Source: Botryotinia globosa (lineage: Eukaryota > Ascomycota > Leotiomycetes > Helotiales > Sclerotiniaceae). Taken from it: 64,000 nt of DNA. Under the pieces are notes generated by a model. That model had not been told where the DNA came from and did not search any database. It saw only the letters and a program-made list of their open reading frames with translations. Below, piece by piece: positions 1 to 10,419 of this stretch. The stretch is from assembly GCA_014898425.1 (NCBI GenBank), contig RCSZ01000009.1, positions 806,001 through 870,000 of the forward strand. Reading direction: 5' to 3'. The translations under genes were made by a program, and so were the position numbers. Each line of letters opens with the position of its first letter. Within the stretch, counting starts at the first letter, position 1.

Positions 1-855
1 TGCTATATTGGGGGTTTGATCAATCCAGATGTAGATCCAATCTTCAAAGCAAAGCTGGAAATTATTCAGGGAAGTCTAAGTCAAAAGTTATCTTCTCTTA
101 CATAGTCTAAAACATGATCTGCACCTAAGCTTTTCAACAGCTCAAAGTTCCTTGGTGACGACGTGGTGATTACTTGTAGCCCGGATCTTTCATGGAGTCT
201 ATTAGTTATCAATGCATAGTAGCTGGGGAGATAGAACTCACAACTTCGCAAACTGAGCAGCTAATGTTCCAGTTGTAGAGCTTCCCCCATAAATCAAAAT
301 CGGGAGTTTGCTCTCGGGATTTGGCATGGAAAGGGGAAGCGTCAGGAGGGGTAAAGACAGATACTTGTAGAAGCCCAATGCAACAGTTGTAACTCCAACG
401 CCAAGTGATACAGCTTCCTCAAAACTGATATTATCCGGAATATGGAATGCAACATCGCCTTTGACTACAATGTATGTGGCGAATGTTCCATCCTCAGGCT
501 CAATGTCATTACCTGTGTTGATGTCAGTACTACGTATGAGTATTTTATATCATTGTACTAAGAGCAAACCTCCATGTGCCGTTCCCGCGATTCTATCCCC
601 CTTCTTCCATTCTTTCCTCACACCCTTGCCAATCTCAACCACGATCCCTGCAAAATCACAACCTAAAAGCGTGGGACCCTTTGTCCTTGGACTAGACTTT
701 TCATCTACGATTTGCCAATCTGTGGGATCTATTGAGACGGCGATTGTCTTAACCCGAATTTAATCATCCCGAAGTCGTGGGATGGGAATTGTATGCAATC
801 TCGCTTCTCCGACAGCTGTTTTGACAATTCCGTAGTTCTCAGGGGTGAAATTCAT
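1..855 (-). pseudogene. Zinc-type alcohol dehydrogenase / trans-enoyl reductase-like gene with a premature stop, cut by the window edge
   Basis: Read on the minus strand, an ATG at 855 opens a medium-chain reductase of the type found as stand-alone enoyl reductases in fungi. Exons are 855-570, 512-242 and 186-102, with GT-AG introns and matching phases. Seen: an N-terminal GroES-like part with GCDFAGIVVEIGKG, the DGTFATY segment, and a nucleotide-binding start IYGGSSTTGTLAAQFAKL, followed by ITTSSPRN and GADHVLDY. Codon 32 is TAA inside an otherwise intact conserved stretch, so a full-length product cannot be made from this sequence. After 102 the frame is hard to follow and the gene leaves the window. 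The usual family length is about 350 aa. Family assignment is solid. Whether the stop is real decay or a sequence error cannot be decided here. Confidence 0.75.
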
Positions 856-900
856 TTTGGGTGGTGGTAAGATAAACAAAAATTGAGAATGAAGATTAGC

Positions 901-3900
901 AACTCTGAAGATGAGTTTCCAGAATTATGACAGCCTGATCTGTTCTTATAAGCTACGAAATCATGAAGAAGAAATTCGTTGCTGACAATTGTATTTCTCA
1001 ACATCTGGGCGGTCGTTATCAACGAAACGGCGTTCGGATAAGGAGCTAATTATCTTCTAGTTAGGGACATTGGGATGACTGCATGATCCATGTTCAGAAA
1101 CAAAATGGTGTATAAGCGTAATCTGTCAGCATTTGGACTTTCTGTTCGTGATGGAGGACGACATGTTGATGGTGGTCTGTGCTCGGATGAACTTTGAGAG
1201 GTTCTAGTTTGTGACCTCGATGTGCTGTGTTACGAGGAGGCAGAGCGATGATAATTGAACTATAAACATGTATAGAAATTTCTTCTATGTGCAATAATAA
1301 TGCCTGAAAACTTGCAGCTGTATCGCTCTCATGATATTCGACTCACATTTAGTCGTGCTATTATCATTTGATTTACTAGAACATCATGTTCTAGTCGCAA
1401 ATGGTATGTACTAGACAAAAATATTTTTACTTTAACTTGTAGATTCACTTGGCTTACAATGATGTGTCATTCATTCGAAAGGCTAGACCTAATTGATGCG
1501 ACCTGCACTTACCTACCCCATCGCTAAAACTGCCCCACGTTCCCCTTAAAACCTTAAAATAAAGTTTAGCGAGAATTTCATTTTTGAAGGAACTTCATCG
1601 ACTCGCAACTTCGTATTATCATCACTGCACCCTTTAGATAGTCAATGAAGCACTGCAAAATTTCAACAGACTTGAGTATCTACGATTTACAGTATCGATA
1701 AGGTGTCTCGTTAGTGTTACAGGGAGCATCCCTTCGCTTGAGAAATGTCTAATCTATTGACTAATGTACATCATTCGCGACAATGATAAGTACGTGGCTA
1801 GTACATACATCTGTAATCGACGCTTTTTCAAAAGAGTAATTTGGGTTCATGACTATACTCTACCACTGCTTCAATCAAACGTAGCCAACACTCCTGATGT
1901 TCTCATCAGGGTTTAATGATATTCATTGAGCTACAGCATATGAAATACATTGATGCTGGAGTTTTTTTGAATATCAAGTTTTCGATTGCTACCTGTGGCT
2001 CGTCTCGAGTAGGATGCTGTTTTAATTAGACTTCCGAGGTCCCGAAGCGTCCGTGAAGCTAATGGCAAGTGACATATATTCAGCAGCGATTTACTTGAAA
2101 TAGGTTAGCTCAGTTACATAAAGGTCGTAGCAAGATTTTGAACATATCAATTATATCATACAAGAATGATCTACACTGAAACCCAAGTTCTCTCGATTTT
2201 TCCTACTAGATTTCACACAGTGGCACAAGGCCAAATGTGTATTTCGTCTGAATCGTATCATAGGCTTCGAATCCCAGCTAAAAAGCCAGAGAAACAATGC
2301 CTCCCACCCACATCGTGTTTGACCTGCAGAGACAAGCCCATCTCCTGCCTGTACGATGTGAGGCCATTTTCAACCGCCCAACCTTTATCCTCCCTTCCAT
2401 ATCATCGCGGTCGTCCTCGATCGGGATCGAAATTCTAATTTTTTTTAACTCGTCGGTGGTTGGAGCTGACACTTACGTTGAGCATGCTGAAGTGTACTTG
2501 GGCCACCACCCCCTATCAGACAAAGCTGACCCCAAGTAAACTCGCATACTGAAGAAGAAGAAAAGGGTCTGAGAGAGGGGGGAAATGATGCTACTTATAG
2601 GCAAAATAATTCTTTTAAACCTTTTAGTGCGATCCTCAAATTTTGAGCAAATAGGACATACATGGCCAAACTTGGTTAGAGTGAACTGCATGAGGGGGAT
2701 TTCGGAATTTTGCGGCCTCAAAACCCAGCTAATGGCCCTTTAAAAATGTGGAAGTGTACTATAATAGATGGTATTGTCTAAAATGCCCCCTAGAAAATGT
2801 AATGATATATTGCAAGTGATAGGATTGGTTAACGAGAATGCCCGTATGGTTGAATTAGACAAATCCTCTTGGAAAGATACTTCAAGTGAAAGGATTGGTT
2901 ACTGAGGGTAGAATGGAAGTTTTCACGGCAACGCTACTCGATTTATTACAAATAGGTTGCAGCCTGGATCGATCGTAAAGATGCTTGGGAACGTGCGTGG
3001 TAGAAATCGGACATATCTCTTGACATGAAGTAGAAGGGGATACTAGATCACATGTTAAGTTATTCCCACGAGAATATGCGAAATGAAAAGGTCAATGTGA
3101 ATCCATTTTAATTATGTTGAGCATTGAAATACAACATGTCATTGCGAGTAGTTACGGAAATGGGGTACGAAGCCCAGAGAATTAGCAGGTACATAGGAAC
3201 GACAAGATAAGGCACAATTGCACTTTCCTCATTAACGAGATGTTACTAACTCACGTTCCTCCATATTTTGAAGGGACCGCAAATACAAAGGCAACTGCCT
3301 TGTGATGTTTCACACTCGATTCTACTTATCAAATACAAAATATACTTCGAAATGTTCAGTGCTGATTAGCACACAATTTAAGTTGTAAAGTTAACTCATA
3401 TCCTTAAGCAATTGGCAACCTCAAGATTGAAGTATGTAATGAAACGAATCATTCATCTGCGACATGCCACACGCTTTCGAACTTTTCCATGATTTGATTT
3501 CGCCGCTCTATAGACGGGACAATTGAGAATTTCGCGGGTATTGACTCATCACTCGAAGTCTCTAAAGTCTGAACCATGAATATTGAAGTTGATGGCACTC
3601 AATTCAATAATCAAAGAAGCAAGAGAACTCAACCAAACGCCGTGAAGACACTTATGAACTATCAACATAGATATGTAGAGCCGTATGTACAAGTCTCAGC
3701 ACGCCACGAATCTAAGACGATTGATGATTCTACGATAACTAATCACTTATCACATGGAATGGGTGGAGGGCAAAATTCTTGCAAGAAAGCTATTATTATA
3801 CCGTTGCGTCTCGGATTTACCAGGCAAGAAAGGAAGAGAATCTGAAATAATAGTACGAGAAACCTAAATCATAAGCTTGCTGAAGCTATGATTGATTATC

Positions 3901-4037
3901 ATATGCCAGATTGCAACAAAGTGTTCATAATGATACGCACTTGGTAAAATCTCGAGAGATTGGGAAATGCAGATAATAGAAAATTTGTGGGCTATTTTGA
4001 TCTGGAAATCAAAACGCACAGCAAGATGAAAAAAACA
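901..4037. other. Intergenic stretch, no supported gene
   Basis: Only short overlapping open frames are present (for example 2278-2472 and 2473-2721 minus, 2297-2539 and 3576-3845 plus), none with a recognisable domain or a convincing splice model. A short direct repeat of the form AAGTGAnAGGATTGGTTA occurs near 2814 and 2884, about 70 bp apart. Composition is moderately AT-rich. Confidence 0.5.
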
Positions 4038-5088
4038 TCATTCAATCGTGATGTCATATTCAATGCCAAACGGGCACAAAGGAATAGCTGAGAAAGATGA
4101 CGAGACGAGCAATACCATGGAATTTCCTAGCAAGACAAACTCTATAACTAAATGTGCTATCACTCTATCCAATTCGGAAATTCTGCCAGAGTTAGAGATA
4201 ATCTCTTCTGAATGATGCACATATCCATCCTTTACTTCGATTCGTGCGTTTCGCATTGTAGATTCAGCCTCGAGCTCGGTTGCTTCAATCTAGATTATAT
4301 TGAGTAAATGAATGGTACAAACTGCTGAATTTTCTGTAGAAGTTTGTCGCAAAGCAATTATAGAAGCGAAATATTTGTGGGATTTCGATGCGAACTAATT
4401 AGCGGCCTGACTGAGTAGATTAACTAGGTAGAAAGACAAAGCGAACATACGTCGTCACTCACCATAAGGATTTTAAGGTGATCGAAAGTCCATGTCCGCA
4501 AAACATCAAAAGCTGTAATCTCACAATCGCTTGCCATATTGGTAACTGCCAATAATTCGAGTATGGTTGTTATCGAAGAAAAAATATCTATTCTTCTAGA
4601 AAGTCATAGTGAAAAAGCTTGCCCTCCATTACCTGCTCGCAATTGCTTGCTTACTTACCTTTCAGAGGAAAATACCACGAGTGGGAGAGAGATTGGGTGA
4701 ACTGTATGTTTATTTTTTCGAAGGTCATGATCACCACATTTGGGACTTCATAGCAGAATTCCTCGTGAATCTTGAGGAGTGAGCAAGCATACGTACTTGT
4801 TGAACAGGGAAAACCGATAAAATGATACATCGATGCAAATTGAGAATAACTTCAAAAATCACCAGGATAGATTGTGGAACAGCCAATTTCTTGGCTTGGA
4901 AATTTGATATCTTGAACGTCAACTCTTTATACGGCAAATCTTTAACGTTCGAGGTGAAATCGAAAGACGCGGTTGTTTCTAGAAACAATTGATTAGCGAA
5001 TAATTAGCTTTAGAAATACATGTGCATTAGTGTATCCTGATTTAGCGATAAGAAACGACACACGTGAAGTTGGAGTTGCTTGGCTCAT
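4038..5088 (-). CDS. Hypothetical protein, five-exon gene (194 aa)
   Basis: I do not recognise the product. A gene model can be built from sequence alone: ATG at 5088; exons 5088-5064, 4978-4797, 4701-4659, 4545-4463 and 4289-4038. Each of the four introns starts GT and ends AG, and all phases agree, giving 194 aa with no internal stop. The protein begins MSQATPTSQTTASFDFTSN. The middle holds VFPVQQFTQSLSHSWYFPLK and a hydrophobic stretch around residues 40-60. The C-terminal exon carries a charged helix-like part and then a hydrophobic segment (LVIEFVLLGNSMVLLVSSSF) before GIEYDITIE. The gene is divergent from the HET gene, with only about 50 bp between the two starts. Exon 3 is only 43 nt. 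Expression and function are unknown; the model could be wrong at single splice sites. Confidence 0.5.
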
Positions 5089-5141
5089 CAATTCTTATAT
5101 TCCACATATAATATGAATTCTCGGAGTCGGATAGACATTTC

Positions 5142-6359
5142 ATGATGACCGAAGAAGAGTCTATTTCAACATTTGAATATGAGCCTGCCTCTACATCTCG
5201 ACAAACCAACGGCAATTCGAATTTTCATTCTAAGTGGGGGTTCTGGCGATTCTCCCATCAAAAGTTCAATCCTCCACATAGATTTGAGTGATCCCTCGGG
5301 TACGATAAAATATGAAGCATTTCATATGAGTGGAAAATAGCCAGTAGCGACGACCCAATCATTCTTGTGGGTGATTGCAAATTCCGGATTCGACAGAACC
5401 TATACGATGCCCTCATGCAATTACGGTTTGTTGATAAAGATCGGTATATTTGGATTGATGCTCTATGTATCAATCAATCCGATCATCTGGAGGTGCACAT
5501 CATGCAAAAGATTTACAAGAGAGCACAGAGAGTCATTCTCTGGCTAGGTCCTGCGAAAGATAATAGTGATCTCGCGACAGAGATCCTAAAAATAATGGAA
5601 AGTGCCCGTGTAGGGGAAAGACAAATTGCCGAATCACAAGACCGAAATCGTAAGGATTGGTGCGCAGCACTCCTGGCCTTGTGTCAAAGATCATACTGGC
5701 ACCGAGTCTGGATGATGCAAGAAATATGCCTTGGTCGAGAATATCTAGTATGCTGTGGCAGTAAACATATTCCTGGTAATATCTTTGATGAATCCTTAAA
5801 GAATCTGACGAGATCTAGAGATCATGGAGATGCCTGGAATGAAGCAGTAAAAGAAACTTTAGCGGTTCGACATATCACTATGTTTAGATACTGGGCACAA
5901 AGAGGACAACTGTTCCGGCTGGGCCAGTGCATTGACATATGTTTGGATAGTTTCGTTGCCACAGAGCCTCGAGATTTCGTATATGGAATACGTGGTCTTT
6001 TTAGTGACTGTGGAAATGATGAGCTGGTTCCTGACTATCAAAAGTCCTTGAAACAAGTGTTCTTCGACGCAGTTCCGATATTGAAGCGATCCTTGATTTC
6101 ATCAGCACAAGTCATCAATAAGCTGGCAAAGAAGCTCGACTTGACTGGAGATGAAGATGTGCAACTTTGCTTGTTACAAATGAAGGATAGCAACAATGAA
6201 TTCTACAAAGTCCAAAGAACGAATCAAAATGAGTATCCTGGGGGGATGAGGAAAAGGCTCCAAAGGAGAAATCGGAGAAGTACGGGAAATGGGAAGGGTA
6301 GCAAGGGAGACTATGATTGGCAGCTTGACATAGACGAATTTCAATTTTCAGATTTATGA
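5142..6359 (+). pseudogene. HET-domain (heterokaryon incompatibility) gene with two frameshifts
   Basis: HET domains act in fungal non-self recognition and trigger programmed death of fused cells. Seen: an ATG at 5142 leading into FEYEP; then, one frame over, LHLDKPTAIRIF and KYEAF; then, back in the first frame, SYEWK, GDCKFRIRQNLYDAL, YIWIDALCINQ, EVHIMQKIYKRAQRVILWLG, SYWHRVWMMQEICL and FVYGIRGLF. These match the order of HET motifs. The frame changes once near 5187 (one extra base) and returns near 5320, where one T is missing from a TTTT run expected in the YEALSYEW motif. Read straight from 5142, translation stops at TGA 5274. The C-terminus ends at 6359, short for the family (often over 600 aa). 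This is either a decayed allele or two sequence errors. Confidence 0.75.
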
Positions 6360-6812
6360 CACTCCCACTGGGTTTAAAGTATTTCGTAAGTGAAGATAAC
6401 ATTGTGGCTGTGAAAGTCGTTCATCCTGAAATGGTAGCGCTTCCGCTTTTACCTCTCCAGCTACCTATGCATTTGTGTTTAGCCGTGCCGAAGACATGAT
6501 ACAAGGGTTCCTTCGAAATGGACTGGCTGTTGCTCAGCACACTTCGAATATTCTTGCTGGCTTTTATAATTTTGCGGTGATGAATTTATCGTCAAATTCC
6601 CCTCAAACAAATTCCTTAAAACGTCCACACATAATCGTTAAAGCGGCAATTTGATCAGCCCATCATGCTCATTCACTGCCTCACTAATCCCTTTATTGAT
6701 GGCGGACTGTCTATTGAAATTGGAAACAAACTTTTGTTTCTTCAATCGATACAACTGTCTGTAACATAAGTTTCGAAATAACATACTTGACGGGTCAATT
6801 ACATTGTCAAAG
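6360..6812. other. Intergenic between HET and kinase-like genes
   Basis: No coding region is supported. It probably holds the HET 3' end and the promoter of the next gene. Confidence 0.4.
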
Positions 6813-8324
6813 ATGGACAAAGACATAGAGTGAGTCAACGCTGCGCGACGAATATTCTTGCTAGCTAACAAACATCGAGGCGCATCTATACCGAGGGAAC
6901 GATCTTGGAGCTGCAATCGGAATGCAAATCAGATACGAAATCCGATGGAGATACTATTTCTTGCAAGATAATCAGATTCTTCGAGCCACCAACACTCTCC
7001 TGTGTCATGGAAGTGGAGTTACTCAATCAGCCTGACAACAAACGGGCCGTGTTCAAACTTTTTGACCGACGATTTGCATCTCAACTCCGATCTGATTACA
7101 AGGTTGGCCCGTTGACTGTTGCTAAAGAAGCGGCGTTTGTTGAATGCGTCAGGAGTGGTGATGCTTCACAGTTCGTAGATCGACTCAGTGTAGGCAATAG
7201 TATACTACAGTGAAACTGTGGAGCGTATTAGCATATTTATATTGCAGTTAGTACATATAGAAAGGAGGTTATACCATTTTTGTATATATTCATATGTTTA
7301 AAGAATATTAGCAATATATTGAAATACTAGAATCCAATATAAAACTTTATATTCCTATTCAAATCAGATTAGAAATAAGGGATTTTATATTAATTCGAAT
7401 AAGGAATAGAATTTTATTATCTAATATAAATAGGAATCCCTTATTTCTAATCTAATTTGGATAGGAATGTATATTTTATATTGGATTCCAGTATTTCAGT
7501 ATATTGCTAATAATATTGAATTACTAAATAATATTGAATACTTTCAGTGATATTGGATTCTATACTACATATATATGTATTTCGAAAAAATTCGATATAC
7601 ATTACTAAACTAACCCGTATACGAAATACGGGAAATACTATTGCCTACACTGGATCGACTGAGGAACCATGAGGACTTTGAGGACCCCGAGGAAGGCTGG
7701 GACATGGGGCAAAACGAAGCTTATCTTTACGATCTATGTCTTGATATGTATGAAGCTGAGACGAAAGTGTATCGAAAACTGGAACACTTGCAGGGTAAAG
7801 AGATCCCACAACTATTAGCGCAAGTCAAATTGCAAGCAACCACGGCAGTAGATGAAGCTCCAGATAATGCTGCTGATTTGTTTCAGATTAAAGGTGTTCT
7901 GATAGAGCTCATCGATGGGTATACATTATCAGATTTGCCAACAAAGGCACCAAGGGAGTCTTGGGGGGAGATTTGCCATGAGGCGGTGCGAGTTGTACGG
8001 CTTCTTGACGATTACTCAATTCTAAACGAGGACGTGAGGCCTTCAAACATCATGATCACGAGGCAACCTACGCAGAATAAATATCGTGTTGTCATGCTGG
8101 ACTTCGCGCAGTGCACCTTCCGAGAACCTGAGGAGACGGACAAACAATGGGGCAGAAAAAAGTGGAATCAAGACGAGGAGGGTGCAATTGGACTAGTCAT
8201 GAGACATAGATTGAAGAAACTTGACTATGATTTTCCACTCGAGCATTCCAATCATTTCTTGGAGTGGGCAGAGACAGAGTTTCCATCAGAGGATGAGGAT
8301 GAGGGCCATTCAACTTCAAAGTAG
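6813..8324 (+). pseudogene. Fungal protein-kinase-like gene disrupted by a MITE
   Basis: The gene starts at ATG 6813. A 17-nt first exon (6813-6829) is joined over a 50-bp intron (6830-6879, GTGAGT, branch GCTAAC, CGAG) to the body. The frame runs to 7185 and continues in the same frame from 7661 to the stop at 8324; between them lies an inserted element. Leaving out the element and one target-site copy gives 987 nt, or 328 aa. Family features: an N-terminal strand region with RAVFKLFDRRFASQLR, and then a kinase-like C-lobe with LIELIDGYTLSDL, a degenerate catalytic loop NEDVRPSNIMI and VMLDFAQ in place of DFG. This is the fungal kinase-like superfamily, related in fold to aminoglycoside phosphotransferases. 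As it stands the element introduces stops shortly after 7200, so only a truncated N-terminal part or a separate C-terminal fragment could be made. Confidence 0.7.
7186..7652. mobile_element. hAT-type MITE with perfect 8-bp target-site duplication
   Basis: The 467-bp element begins CAGTGTAGGCAATAGTAT and ends with its exact reverse complement (18 bp). It is flanked on both sides by GATCGACT (7178-7185 and 7653-7660). CAG-type ends and an 8-bp duplication are hallmarks of hAT transposons. It carries no transposase. The interior is very AT-rich and folds on itself: about 7303-7400 is an imperfect inverted copy of about 7405-7510. The perfect target duplication and ends point to a recent insertion. 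Confidence 0.85.
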
Positions 8325-10419
8325 CTGTTAGCACCCTGACCAGAATATCATTTATGATGTGAATCTTGCGTAGGACGAGAATGGGCTTGGATTGGTCAAA
8401 CAGAAATCTTCAGAATAGAGTGAATTCGAGGCTTTGTTGTTGAACTTTAAAATAGGCAATCAGAGCTCAGTATTCAAGCTTAGACGGAACAACTCAAGGT
8501 GAATATTCATGATTTATCAGTATGATACAATGGCCTAATCGCAACCACATAGCCTCTCATGGCACACAAAAACAAGAACCGCGGCAATATGAGTCTCGCG
8601 CAGGCTCTACAACAAATACCAAGGGACTTTTCCGGTTATGCACAGAGGACTTTTGAGTTCAAGTCACACCTATCTCATATGCCATTTCGTCATAGTAACA
8701 TCTGGTAGTAATGTTTGTGGTGGTAACATGAGACATAGATTCTAGTGTCTATCGTACATGTTGCTTCAGAGCTCACTTCCCCCCTGCTGTAATGAAGGCC
8801 CCCAGGGGTGTAGATCATAACATGTTATCATGTGACACGAGCAAAATACATGGTTCAGATTTTGGGTGTACACATGATATTTTTCGGAATACCAAGAACT
8901 TCTCTGAGAATCTTGGCATAATGATTCTTTTTCTCAAACTTCAAAAACTAGGAACTTTCCATACTTAGCTAGTTCCATAAACTCAAGAGCCCAACTGTGT
9001 GAATTTTCCAGAGGAGGGCTAGTACTTTAGTCGCCAAAAACATATATTCCATTGAGAGAAAGATGCTTAATCATAAGTTCAACATGACATAATCAATTAA
9101 ATTGAATAAACGGGACTTGTTGTGACAAAATCAATGTCACTAGCATATCACGTGTTTGAGACCTTTACCACACTAAGCGTTGTGATCTCCAGCTTCATTC
9201 CTTGGCAACTTACTAAAATTTAGTGCGATACGGCCCTAAACAAACGGGCATCCAATCCACCCGGTAAAACAGAAATTTCCCCGGCTTTACCGAGACCAAA
9301 TAAGTCGATCTTGCATACCGAGTAATTATGAACCAAAACAAGGAAAAAACATTTGAATCGGCAAGAAGCCGTCCAGGTAGACGTGAGCCTACAAATGAGG
9401 GCGTTTGTAATCGTTCTTAAGATTAATGGATACCAGTATTCGGACCGTCACACGGATACATGCGCCTCTCAAGAGAGAGTGGCTGTTGATGCCTGCTCAC
9501 CGAAGTCGCAATCACTTGATTACGCGTTGCCGACATGCCGTATGTGGGAAGAGGATCCAATCGTATGAGTCAACTGGAATACGGATCATAATTTCACGTT
9601 CCACGAGCTTTCAAAATGGAAAATATACTCCGATTAATTTGCACCGGACTGGGTTGTGAATGTAGGGGCACGGGAACACACGTGAGTGAGTTTCGCGTAT
9701 GTCGCCGGATTAGTCGAGCCCCTCAGTGGAAATGGCTTTTTCATGGTAAGATATAGATTAACAGCCTTGAAAACCATGACATGTCATTAAATCAAGACTC
9801 AATCAAGAGAAAAAGCGAGTTCGGGTATCACAGCAGTTATTACCCCGCCACATAGACATCCGGCCCATCGTGTATGTTACACCCTTTCGTTTGTCTACAT
9901 TCAAGACTCTAGTAAAGCCTTACTTTGTCATACCACACTGCCTGTCTCGACAAATCTCTGAGCAAGTTTGAGATGAGGATTTTTAATTTACGGATCATAG
10001 CATCAGGATTATGTATTGAATTCCCAAAGTAGTCACCTCCTCGTATTTGACAACAAATTTTCAGATTATCCGCGGCATTTTTGCCTCGTGAGGTTACACG
10101 AGATACGTAAGTCCGTACTTTACAATGTTACACCATCCAAAAAGTTGAAGTGCATCCTTCTTGTTTAAGTAGGAAAGTGCCGTGGCTACAAACGGCACTC
10201 AGATGCTCAGCGAGATGTACATCTGACCTTGGTTTTATATAATCCACTTCATCACCCAAGTTTTCATTTTTTTGTCCTTCTTCAATTATCTTTGCTGTTC
10301 ACCCAAGGAATGGCACGCCAGTCTTCTATCATTCCAAGGTCATTGATGACCGCAAAAGTCATATTGTATCTCAGTCTTTACCTTTGACAACAGCCGCACT
10401 CTCATACTTGCATTGAGAA
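8325..10419. other. Intergenic, no gene; possible old promoter at 10240-10310
   Basis: No coding region is supported. At about 10237-10310 there is a promoter-like arrangement: TATATAA, then a CT-rich leader, then an ATG at 10310 in AAGGAATGG context. The frame from that ATG closes after 25 codons, so it may be the old 5' end of the decayed gene that follows. Confidence 0.35.

Noticed and set aside
2278..2721. Two adjacent minus-strand open frames (64 and 82 codons)
   Set aside because: They abut at a stop in one frame with no workable intron between; plus strand is open too; no family recognised.
6638..6916. 92-codon minus frame upstream of the kinase-like gene
   Set aside because: Overlaps the first exon and promoter of the plus-strand gene and has no recognisable domain.
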